This document shows positions 22,680-33,071 of a DNA stretch of 64,000 nucleotides, piece after piece (the stretch's first letter is position 1; every line of letters begins with the position of its first letter). The notes beneath the pieces were generated by a model, which was given only the letters and a program-made list of their open reading frames with translations, was not told the DNA's origin and searched no databases. The position numbers and the translations under genes are program-made. Source of the stretch: Hemerocallis citrina (lineage: Eukaryota > Streptophyta > Magnoliopsida > Asparagales > Asphodelaceae). The DNA is taken from positions 250,283,122 to 250,347,121 of the forward strand of contig CM030364.1 in the NCBI GenBank assembly GCA_017893485.1, written 5' to 3'.

Positions 22680-23184
22680 CAAAACTTTTTAGCTAGGATG
22701 TTAGTCTCAATAGATTATAAGAAAATAGAGCAAATGAACTTTCTAACAAAGAGAATAAACATTTGGTTCAAAAAAATTAGTAAAAGAGAACAAAGTGAAT
22801 AAGTATAAAATAAATATATGATATTAGGCAAAGGGATTGGTGCAAGTAGGGACTCGAAAGCGTGAATTTTTCCTTACTAGCAAAGATGTGTAACATTAGA
22901 CTACTAGGGCACCTGCATATTATTTGACATAAAGAAGTAGATTAATTACATAATTTACATATAATTAAGCATAAGGTCCATACTTTAAGTGAAAAATAGG
23001 CGATAAGAACAGCTTAAGAACCATTACCAATGTGGGTCTATTAAAATGTGAAAAAGCACAAAATCAAATAAATTCAACAAAACATTTAGCTACCTTGAAG
23101 CATAGGAAACGTAGGACCAAAGTGTTAGAATTTGTGGAAGTTCTGATACCAATTGTTAAGATCTACAGAAGCTCTGATATCAAT
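22680..23184. other. Spacer with two primer-site-like motifs next to a copia LTR
   Basis: Mostly AT-rich unassigned DNA. At 23137-23184 the minus strand holds TTGGTATCAGAACTTCC and TTGATATCAGAGCTTC, both resembling the copia Met-tRNA primer site, just outside the LTR that starts at 23185. Confidence 0.4.
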
Positions 23185-23475
23185 TGTTAGAGTTTTTGTG
23201 CTAAGTTTTGCGACAAAATCACTACAAACCACCAAGCAAAATAATAGATCAAACCAAACACACCAAAGCACACAATTGTGTCCAGATTGAGCGAATTCTA
23301 ATACTGGGGAGAAATAACCGAGATGATATTCAACTTGAGAAAAGATACAAGAGTTATAACCACGACCATATCTATCGCTTAAGCCTCACCATAAGATATT
23401 TGATGTTTACAATAGAAAACTCTCAAACTCTGTACAATGAAGTACTCTTTCTTGCTAGTCTTGAAGTTGTTACAA

Positions 23476-23523
<48 letters not shown>

Positions 23524-23839
23524 AGATCTAGAGAAACCCTAGTTTGCTATCTTGATACAATAACCAACTAATGTATCCCGAAAAGATAACCATATGATGA
23601 GATCCGTATGATCTAACTTGGAGAAGAATTGGGTTTTTATCGAATATCCAACTGCTGCCCTCTGCCCATTGTGGTCGACTGCCACAAAAGGCAGACTGCA
23701 ACTGGTCTTGACCAAAACAGAGAGTAGTGGCAATCAACCGCTTGCTTCCTGCTGCTCCTTCCCAACATCGCTTCAATTCCTTTCTCGCATCATCGTCTTC
23801 TCTTTTTATCAGATTGAGTATGCAAGATAAAACCCAACA
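23185..23839 (-). repeat. Left LTR of the composite copia (655 bp)
   Basis: The minus strand starts TGTTGGGTTTTATCTTGC and ends AAAAACTCTAACA. A purine-rich ATGTGGAGAT precedes it at 23840-23855, so it acts as the 3' LTR. It contains a (TA)n microsatellite and a short TGGTCGACTGCC motif. Confidence 0.8.
23475..23521. repeat. (TA)n microsatellite
   Basis: About 22 TA dinucleotides in a row inside the LTR. The matching place in the right LTR (near 30165-30185) has only a few, so the tract expanded after insertion. Confidence 0.95.
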
Positions 23840-24244
23840 ATCTCCACATTGGATTGCATATGGATGCTTCCACACCTGTGTGATTAAATTCTTCTATACT
23901 TTTTCAGTTTTCTTTTGTAAATAACCCTATTTAGTGGCTACTTCTGCTAGTTGAATCTACGTTCACATATTTTTCTCCAATTGGTACGCCCCTCAAAGAT
24001 ACACCCCAATAGGTATTAACACGAAGGTGCCACCCTCCGCACGAACTCCACCTACCCCGAGGCACTCTCCACCTCTCGACAATATTCGCTTCAGCGATTC
24101 TAGTGACGAAAAACTAGATATTGCTTTAGGAACAATGGGCTTCCAAACACTCGGCTAAGTTTTCATGTTTCTCCAAAATTAATAGAAGTTGTGCTGACTC
24201 TGCCCAATCCCCCTCTTACTCTTCATCACCTTACTTTCACTTTC

Positions 24245-24717
24245 TCAAACTAATAGAACTCCACCTTGAGCTATGTACTTACTGCTCCGTGCTTTCAGAG
24301 TTCTCCCGAATATCAGGTTCTTTTTCATCAAAGCAATATGCATGACCCTCTCTAGTGTGTATGTTTTTCCATCTGACATCTCTGACTCAACTGAATTCTC
24401 ACACATTACTTCACAAATCTCACCAATCTTCGTTCTCATACAATAACTTGATGCAGACCTATAAGTAGAACAATCTCACTCTCGGAGCAAATATGAGAAG
24501 AACTAGCCGAAACAAGAAACCATCTAGAATCCACATATAAAGAACTTAAAACAAGAAGATAGTCTAAGTTATCACATTGTTCAGCGACGCTGACTACGTT
24601 GGCACCCCTCTGATTCAACCACTTGCAACAGTCTCCCTTGTAATACCCAATCTCTTTGTACCGACAGCAACGGACCCCACCCACATGTGCACTTTCCCAT
24701 CTAATCAAAGTACCATC
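24245..24717 (-). pseudogene. Copia gag zinc knuckle and protease remnant
   Basis: Minus-strand reading gives RCCRYKEIGYYKGDCCKW (degenerate CCHC knuckle), VAEQCDNLDYLLVLSSLYVD, RWFLVSASSSHICSESEIV (protease active-site region, with the usual D-S-A/G changed), then MHIALMKKNLIFGRTLKA and RSSKYIAQGGVLLV. This matches the gag-to-protease stretch of plant copia. A frame change lies near 24440. Nothing like integrase or RT follows before the polypurine tract at about 23850. Confidence 0.8.
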
Positions 24718-25964
24718 TGATGGAACTGAGATGATTCCCAGGACTACGGATTGGTGTGCGTATCGATCATAAAAGATTAACAGATTAAATACGTGATCTA
24801 ACCCTATATAGCGGAATCTAGGGTTCACGAATTATACCTGCGATGAGAAGAAGACGACAGCGACCCCAAGATCTTCTGCACGTATTCCTTCCTCGGGTTG
24901 GACGTCGTGTGGGCGACGATCTCCCAACCTTTCTTCTCCTTGGCTGACCTCTCTTTCTCTCCTTACGTGAATCACGAATTTAGAGAAAAAATCTTATATT
25001 TCAGATGATCCATGACGGCCAGAGAAATAGAGGATATATATAAGGCTACGGCAGGGACCATAAGGAGAAATTAGGGTTAGGTCTCCTAACGAATCTGGGT
25101 ATCCCATGTTCAGCCCGAACACACAACCCAGGCACATTAACAGTAGCTCGGTCCACTAAGGAGCTATTGTTGCACTACCTTCCTAATCCCAAATTATATT
25201 TATGGGCTCCTTTTATTATATGCTCGTTGAGCTCCCCATGTTAAGATATCGAATGTCCGTCGATCAAATTAAGTTACTGACAACTATATTGATCAACATC
25301 TTTTATCCTTAAGTAGTACCACTCAACTTTATTTGTCATGTCGGATGTAATCCACCTGCAGGGTTTACATGACAATCCTTATGAGCTCCTTAAGGGGACA
25401 TTATCAACCCGACGTATCGGGACATGGATTTCTTTTACAATCAACAGCCCATCATACATACAATGCTATTACCCAATTCATAGAGGTTGTTGATCCATAA
25501 TGAATCTCACTCTTTTATGAGTCAAAGTAATGCACACTGCATATACATGTCTGTTATTATATCTGGATTAAGAGCATAAGCATCCATAATAACAGAGGTG
25601 TTTGTTCTCTTTTATAGTCAGTACAAAGAGAACAACCTCAAGTGGTCCTGTTCAATACACACAAAGTGTACTAGTGTAAACCTATAGTCAAGATAGACTA
25701 ATACCAGATTACACTACAACCTTTCCAATGGATTATCCAAGTCCGTCTAGGTTGTGAACTATTTATATATTCCATAGGGAACTGATAATATGATCTTCTG
25801 TGTGTCACCTCACACCATATTATCAACCTTATAGAATATCAGATACTTGCATTAATATTATAATAAATACAATATGCAAACATATGCCCATATGATTCTC
25901 ACTCAAAAAAAATAAGGAAATAAAGTTAATACAAAAGTGATGCTTTCAGTATATAACCCTAACA
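24718..25964. mobile_element. Solo LTR with CCATC target duplication
   Basis: The ends are TGATGGAACTGAG and TATATAACCCTAACA. CCATC stands on both sides (24713-24717 and 25965-25969). No internal region remains, so this is a solo LTR left by recombination between two LTRs. It lies within gag of the composite copia. The right end, read on the minus strand as TGTTAGGGTTATATACTG, is typical of plant copia LTRs. Confidence 0.82.
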
Positions 25965-25969
25965 CCATC

Positions 25970-26651
25970 TACAGTCAAGCAACTCACAGAAGAATACGCC
26001 GATTTTAACTCTCCTTCCTAAGTGCATCCTCCTCCACGCCCTTGACCACACCTGTTGCTGAAAACTTCTCCTTTGCAGATTTTCCATCTAGCATGGTGTT
26101 TATCAAATTGGATAAATTTGGTCATGAATATATCAAGTTGGAAGCTTTTAGATCATCTATGTTAATTACCCTCTGTTCAGATAACTCCGTATTGAACTCC
26201 ACTGTATGATCTAGAAGAGCAGTACTTTCCTTCATTGAGAAATCTGACAACTTTCTCTTCCGAAATATCTGATCCTGTAACACCAATTCTGAGTCAGTTC
26301 TGAGTCTTGCCCAATGACTCGCCGCACTGCGCCTCTCCATAAGGTTGCACCTGACCTCACTCGTCAATAACAGCTGGATTAAACCTAAGGCTTCTGAATT
26401 AATCTTCTCCCAATTCTCTTACTTTGTGTCGATTGATCTTCCTTTATCTTCTTCTAGGGCTAGATTCAAGCCCTGTTGAACCGATGTGTCATGCATGTCC
26501 ATCTTCCGGAGATCAAAGTTGATCTTATCGTCAAACCGCTTGATCTTCTTGAATTAATTTTTCATCTCCATGGAACTCGGGCAACTCCTAAACTACAGAA
26601 ATTTACGACCGTACACTCTATACCAATTATTATGATTTGCGGAAGCTCTTA
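25970..26651 (-). pseudogene. Copia gag N-terminal remnant and primer site
   Basis: Read leftward from about 26530: LNLALEEDKGRSIDTK, NWEKINSEALGLIQLLL, TSEVRCNLMERRSAASHWAR, RKRKLSDFSMKESTALLDH, QRVINIDDLKASNLIYS and NLSNLINTMLDGKSAKEK. This follows the copia gag (UBN2) pattern of substrate-like helices before the zinc knuckle. At least one stop is present. Beside the right LTR, TTGGTATAAGAGCTTCC (minus, about 26645-26660) is a decayed Met-tRNA primer site. Confidence 0.75.
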
Positions 26652-29600
26652 TACCAATTATTATGAATTTCGTGCTAAGTTTTGCGACATTATCGCTACA
26701 AACCACCAAGCAATTAATAGATCAAATCAAACACACATTGTCATGCCTTGCTTCCCAAAAGAAATACGGAATACGGTATGTGACTAAGCCCAGTAGATAG
26801 TTTCCACCATCTATAAGTTGTACGGATCTACTTGACTCATCACAACAGTAAATATAACAATATACTCAACCAAAAAATCATAAACAATTATAATCCAACA
26901 GTATTAATTCGCAATAATAATGAATATTCCAAACAAATACGAGATCTGAAATAAAACAATATCTTGGGGCTACAAGCCTAAATACAAGTCTCAATACAGT
27001 TCATGAATAAAATAGTTCAACAAAACATTAAGCAAATTTTCCCATGCGCAGCTCAAAATTTTTGCTCACCAACTCTAGTAGGCAAGCAATCAACAAAACC
27101 TGCTCATATAGCAATTATAAGGAAAAAGGAAGACAGGGAAACATAATGCCCGTTAGATGCAAGTTCCGGGCCGCAAGCAGTACAAGTAAGAAAAAGGAAA
27201 GGGAAAGAAAATAAAACAAAAACAAGAAGTACTGACATGGAGATAAGCAACAAAGATGATAGTTTACAGATAATCGGAAACAATGGATAAACAGTGAAGA
27301 GTATAACAGTAATAGTAACGGTAATGAGTCAACAGTAACAGTAAAGTCAACGGTAAAAGTAACAGGATGTCACAGTGAAACAGTTATTCTTATGTCTAAT
27401 GTTCATTACTATCTAGGTAGCACTTCATGCGTCCCAAATTATATCACATGGTTGCTACATTAAACAGTTTCATTTTAAGATTTCGTAGTGGAACCTATAG
27501 GGCACTATATTCAGACAAACAGTAACAGTAATAGTAAACAGTGTCATGTATCATTCCCGCATGCATCCAAATAAAAATAGTGGGTACCACAGTAAATAGT
27601 GGGGTAAACGAGTTCTCTTCTGAATACGCATTTCTATATTGTCCACTACTAGATCTTTCCTTTGAAAACCCCGGCTTGATTAGTTTTCATTATTATTAAA
27701 CGGGTGTGAACAAACACAAACAAGGCTAAAGACATGGCAAGAACAAAGGAAAAGTCTAAGATGAATAGGGAACATAAATGGGTCACCAAAACAACTTATA
27801 ACAGTCAAAACAATGAAACTTTCAGTTCTGGACAGCAAGACACTACTGTACAAAATCTGAGATTTCCGTTTCTACATAACTGCAAATCTAGATCCGTAAG
27901 AAAATATAAAAACTAGACTCTTTGTCGAATCCATTGCACATACACAAGTCACACATCATCCACAAAAACAGGGTTGAAAACGGCGCTTAATACAGAAGTT
28001 ATGTTCAGTCAGAAAATGCAAAATCTTTTATAAGCATGAAAAAGGTTTAATAACATCATAATTAAATCTGAGAAAAATCTGCATGATTCCCTAACCTATC
28101 TAGTATCAACATATAAAATATCATGAAATTATATTACAGATAGTATAGTCAATAAAATTGGGAAAACAGAGTAATGCAACAAAGCTTCAAGTATGAAAGT
28201 TCAGACACAGAAGTACCAAAATAGATGTAATTCACAAAATACAATTCGAAATACAGATCCGTTAGAAGGGTGATAAAATAGATAAATCAGGCTACAGTTC
28301 ATACTCACAAAGTTTTCATCAAAAACGAATAGAATCAAGTTGAAAACATAATTTTTTACTGAACAACATGCAGTTTAGAAATATATCGATTGGTTCCATA
28401 AGCATGAAATGAGATACAAAAGTCATTAAATAATGCCACGGGATTGATCCCAGTCATGTCTAAACATCCTCAGCAAAATATAGTGTTCCAATTCTACTTT
28501 TAATATTAGTTTTAAAATAATATATCATACAGAATACATATAGTTCAGAATCTGGAATATACGATATGACTGTAGTAAAATAGCAATAACTCATGCATCG
28601 AAAATCGAAATTCAGATCTATCGAAAGTTCTAAAAACTAGAAAGAAAAGCCTACAAATCATGTTCACAAATTTATTTATTTTACTGATATTAACATCGTC
28701 GAAAGTACTGTACAAAAATAGGGCAGCAGTGAAACAAAAATTCTTTTATGCATTTTATCAAATAGTTTAATTGCAAACGATCCAATCTAAGATGGCATAC
28801 AAAGCATGGTACATGGGTTACTCAAATAGGCATAGAATGTGAACAACAATCTATAATAAGAGATTACATCTAACAAAGCATCCATATACAGTTACTACAA
28901 CATATGATATGTCACAACCAACCATATAATCAAGATGTCCATCTAACCTATTTGTTTTCATGCAACGGGTAACAACTTATGATGAACTACTCATGATCAA
29001 GAAATGAAGGGACGGATCAACTAACAAATATGATCATCATGAGGGTACTAACCAATTTCATGTGAGACTACTTACAGTATTTAACTTGTATAACAAAAAA
29101 AATACATACAAGCTACTTACCTGAAAAACGACGACAAAGATAAAGAACAGAATAACGGGAACGGATCCCGAACAACGAACACAATACCGACGACATGAAT
29201 AAGGAGCGAGAATCCACACCAATACAAACATGTGCGGCGTACGTTCTCACACGCACACAACGAGGCAGCACACAACAGCAAGGGTGGACAACAGCAACAC
29301 AGGAAGATGACGGCATGATGGGGGAAGATGGTCGGCAAATGGCGGCAGTTGTCGACACAGCAAGGTAGACGACGGCGACGTCTATTGACCTCGGCAAAAG
29401 ACGATGACAGGGGAGAAGAAGTGCGGCGCTGCACTGCTGCTCGACGACAGCGACAAGGGCAGCACAGGGGGGTGTGCAGTACAGAGGGGAAGAGGATAGG
29501 GGATTGCAGTGGGTGGTCTGCCGGTGTCGGAGATCAAAGACGATAATAGCGAGGAGGAGAGAGAAGGGTTGAGAGGTAGATGATGGCTAGGAGAGAGAGA

Positions 29601-30472
29601 AAAAAATATTAGGGTTTGGTAATTAGGGTTAGGGTGTATTAGGAGGTTTATATAGAGTCAAAATGGGTTTGGGTGAACTGGGTAGTATCCAATAGGAAGA
29701 AAAGAGTCCAATATGAGACAAATAGGCCATGAATTAGGTTTAAACAATAAACAATATCAAGAACAAATTTGTAGATCAAACAAATGAGAATATAAGGCTG
29801 AATCAAGCAAAAATGAATGACAAGGAGAACAACAGCACACAATCAAAAGGGACGAAAAGAGATACAATAAAAAATAAAATAAAATAACCAGGAAATTAAT
29901 TTTAAAAAATTCAATAATGAGTAAGAGGAGTTACACACATAAACACACAATTTTGTCCCACTTTGGGCGAACCCTAATATATGGGAGAAATAACTGAGAC
30001 GATATTCAACTAAAGAAAGGTATAAGAGTTACAACCAATCTCACCATGACCTTATTTATTTATTAAGCCCCGCCAGAAGATACTTGTTGTTTACAATGAA
30101 AAAATCTCAAACTCTCAAACTCTCTACAACAAAGTACTCTCTCTTGCTCTTCTTGGAACAGTTACAATCATATATATTGATATATAGAGAAACCCTAGTT
30201 TGTTATCTTGATACAATAATCATCTGATGTATCCTGAAGTGATAACCATACAATGAGAGTTGTACGATCTAACCTGAAGATGAATTGGGCTTTAATCTAA
30301 TAACCAAGACCCAGCCCATCTATTGCCTGCTGTCCCAATGCAGTCAGCTGCCACAAAAAGAAGTTGACTGCAACTGGTCTCGACCAAAATAGATTACAAT
30401 GGAAGTTGACCGCCTAAATGGCAGTCTACTGCTTGATGCCTGATGTTGTTGCCGCTTACTTCCTTCTTCCCA
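26652..30472 (-). repeat. Right LTR of the composite copia, outer part (contains a solo LTR)
   Basis: 26652-26738 and 29941-30472 together align with 23185-23790 of the left LTR (AAGTTTTGCGACA..CTACAAACCACCAAGCAA, then ACACACAATT..GGGAGAAATAAC..GAGAAACCCTAGTTTG). The solo LTR 26739-29935 interrupts it. It stops at CTTCCCAAC where plastid rrn23 sequence begins. The end of the LTR is found at 53824-53898. Confidence 0.8.
26739..29935 (-). mobile_element. 3.2-kb solo LTR with CACAT target duplication
   Basis: Plus-strand ends are TGTCATGCCTTGCTTCCC and GAGGAGTTACA. CACAT flanks both sides (26734-26738 and 29936-29940). Promoter orientation is minus: CTCTATATAAACCTCC near 29650 followed by CCCTAACCCTAATTACC. 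It belongs to the same family as 47977-51949, which lies in the opposite orientation. The AACAGTAA-rich stretch at 27290-27370 corresponds to the minisatellite of the other copy. It holds a (G+C)-rich leader at 29110-29550 whose open frames are not recognised as genes. Confidence 0.85.
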
Positions 30473-30672
30473 ACTTCAAACGAGGAAAGGATTACGTGGA
30501 TATCTAGGCACCCAGAGATGAGGAAGGGCGTAGAAAGAGACGAAATGCTTCGGGGAGTTGAAAATAAGCTTTTAGATCTGGAGATTCCCAAATATGTCAA
30601 CCTTTTCTGCTGATGAATCCATGGGCATGCAAGAGACAACCTGGCAAACTGAAACATCTTAGTAGCCATAAG
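30473..30672 (+). pseudogene. Plastid rrn23 (23S rRNA) 5' fragment in the nucleus
   Basis: The segment reads TTCAAACGAGGAAAGG..CTAGGCACCCAGAGA..AGGAAGGGCGTAG..ACGAAATGCTTCGGGGAGTT..GAGATTCCCAAATA..GAATCCATGGGCATGC and GAGACAACCTGGCAAACTG. This is the first about 200 nt of plastid 23S rRNA with substitutions and small deletions. It marks the left border of the plastid insertion inside the copia LTR. Non-functional. Confidence 0.88.
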
Positions 30673-31209
30673 GGGTTTTACAGAATCAAACTTATTAAAC
30701 GTTCCAGCTATTCTTTATTTTCTTTAACTTTTTTCCAATTTTTTCTAAATTTTTGTTTTGAAATTTTGATGAATTTTTTTGTCGATATGCGTATTCACCC
30801 AGGTCTCAATATTGATATTTTTGCTGAGACAAAAATGGAGAACTATACGATCAAAAAAATTTCTATCCCATTTTTTGTCCATATCAATATTATATTTCTT
30901 TTCTAGATAATCAATAATAGTTATACTTATCAATTCGTAAAACGATTTTGGTCTCAGTATATTCAAATTATATGGTATCCTTTTGTCCTCTACTTATAAT
31001 GTTCATCCATAAATATATGAGTCTTTTCTATCCCCATAATTTATATATTTATATGATATAAGATCATATCTGTAATATTTTTTCCATATTTCTTTTTGAC
31101 TCATCAATGAATCCATTGCATAGTAATTTTGTTTCCTGCATTGAAATAATTGGTCTTTTTCTTTTTTATGTAAATTCAATTTTGTTAAGTTTTTCGTTTG
31201 AATCGTACG
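30673..31209 (-). pseudogene. ycf1: Plastid ycf1 (Tic214) fragment, most 3' piece
   Basis: Minus-strand reading gives [20 protein letters not shown], then FYELISITIIDYLEKKYNID and IDKKIHQNFKTKI, in the low-complexity K/N/I/Y-rich style of plastid Ycf1, a subunit of the TIC translocon. Frameshifts occur. The sequence is cut at 31209 by the copia element and resumes at 39645. Confidence 0.8.
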
Positions 31210-32612
31210 TGTAGGATCCTGTAGGCAAGGCAAATAACTTTTTTTTTGGGGGGGGGGGGGGGGGTGAATAGTATTATATAAAAAATAAATCAAAACTTGA
31301 ACTTTTCGTACTGTTCAGTCGACTGAAAAATGAAGTACAGTCGACTGTAGCGTTAGAAAAGAAGAGTGTTTTATACAAGTCTGATCAGTCGATTTATAGC
31401 GGAACTTCAGTCGACTTACCAGACAAGTTTACGAATAAAACACAAAAAAATAGAAATGCAAGTTGAGAAAATATAACCATAGAGAGTCAATCACAGAGTA
31501 CACAACGATGTATCCTGGTTTGGTCCTCCCGACCTACAACCAGTCCCCAAGAAACCCACTTGAGATTTTTCACTATTCTTGAAAAAATACAAGAATACCC
31601 TACGGCGTTTTGACAACAAATATGTCAAACCCGTAGACCTCTCTCACCACTAGAGAGAGCAAACCACTCTACACCCAAGAGTGAAAAACCGACTTTACAA
31701 CCAAGAGTCCTACTCTCCAACCGAGAAGACCACTCTCACAATTCGAGAGTGAAGAATAACAACAAAAAGAGTTTACAATTACCTATAACCTTGTTTGTGA
31801 TTTGAGCTTTTGTATAGTGGCTATTAGGTTAACTTCTGAAATTAGTCTAAAACGAATTCGATGTTATACTAGACTGAATTTCAGAGAACCAAGACTTAGA
31901 GAATTTGTATGCTTTTGAAATGCTTGTTCTTCTCAAAAAACAAAAAGCTTGGAACTTAAAGAAAATGCTTGGAACTTATTGAGTACCTTTACCAAATTAC
32001 TTCTATACTCTTTTTATAGAGTTACAAGAGTTTGGACGTTGAAAGAAAAGATCCTAACTACCATACAACGACAGTAAAAAGGATTTGAAAGTGAAACAAC
32101 AAGTTTTAAAATTAGAAAACTGTCGAAATGGCTTGAACAGTCGACTGGGTTGCTAAAATGAGTCGACTGGCCAGAGCTTGTATGAGTTCAGGTAGTTTTG
32201 TACTATGACAGTTGACTGGTTCTAAGGAACGGTCGACTGGTACTCAACAGCTGAACTTATTCAAGCCTTTTTTGACCTTTTAATTTTGTAAAACACTCAG
32301 TTATTAAAAAGTATTTGTGAGTGTGTGTGTGACAAGGCTATTACATGTTTCTAAGACTCAAGGAATGAAAATTACAATATTCCAAGCACCTTTTACAAAT
32401 CATTTGAAGCACTTGAATCTTGTCTTGAACTTGAGTCTTTGACTTGAGCTTGAGCCTTTGTCTTTATGTCTTGAAGCTTTCGTGATCAATTAGTATTGAA
32501 TTGTGTTGCCTTTGTGTATTCCACCATGGTATTGACTTTGATACACTCTGCAAGAGATATGTGATAGACAAACTTTGTATTGTGTTGTAGTCATCAAAAC
32601 CAAGAATCAACA
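31210..32612 (-). repeat. 3' LTR of the complete copia
   Basis: Plus-strand ends are TGTAGGATCCTGTAGGCAAG and CCAAGAATCAACA. It aligns with 38261-39644. It carries a run of about 17 G near 31247-31264, against seven in the other LTR, and several CAGTCGACTG palindromes near 31316-31430 and 32138-32245. Confidence 0.92.
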
Positions 32613-32628
32613 TTCTCCCCCTTTTTGA
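32613..32628 (-). other. Copia polypurine tract
   Basis: Minus-strand CAAAAAGGGGGAGAA lies directly before the 3' LTR start TGTTGATTCTTGG. Confidence 0.85.
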
Positions 32629-33068
32629 TGATGACAACACAATAACTTGTAATAGTAACAATTACATATCATGAAGTCATACAAAAGTGAAAGATATATA
32701 AAAGATAAACATGTATGCTCCCCCTAACTAATGTACAACAAGCATACAAGTAATAATATGCACAATAACATGCACAAGACAAAGCATGCACCAAAAAACA
32801 TGCACACCAAAAAACACAAAAAAAAACAAGCCTTTTCCCTCCTTTGTCACCAACAAAAATAAAAAATAGGAGGGAAGAAACAAAACTCATTGCATAACGA
32901 ACAAAAGCAAAAACATCAAGTAGTACTTCTGGCAAGCGACTTGGTACTGTATACAGTCGACTGTCCAGAACTTAAAATTTAGCCAAAAGAAGAAAAAAAT
33001 AGACAACGAAAAATACTTTGTTAGTCGACTGAAAATTATTTTTAAGTCGACTTACACAAGATAAATGT
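32629..33068 (-). other. Copia 3' untranslated stretch
   Basis: About 440 bp between the RNase H stop and the polypurine tract. It has low-complexity CATGCACAA-type repeats at 32715-32830 and three GTCGAC palindromes near 32955, 33022 and 33050. An 88-codon open frame here is low-complexity and not recognised. Confidence 0.5.
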
Positions 33069-33071
33069 TCA

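Noticed and set aside
29113..29546. Overlapping cysteine- and arginine-rich open frames
   Set aside because: This is the equivalent leader of the inverted solo LTR; no conserved domain.
32669..32935. 88-residue hydrophobic open frame, possible envelope-like product
   Set aside because: Low-complexity C/Y/F-rich text from CATGCACAA-type repeats in the copia 3' untranslated stretch; no signal or conserved motif is convincing.
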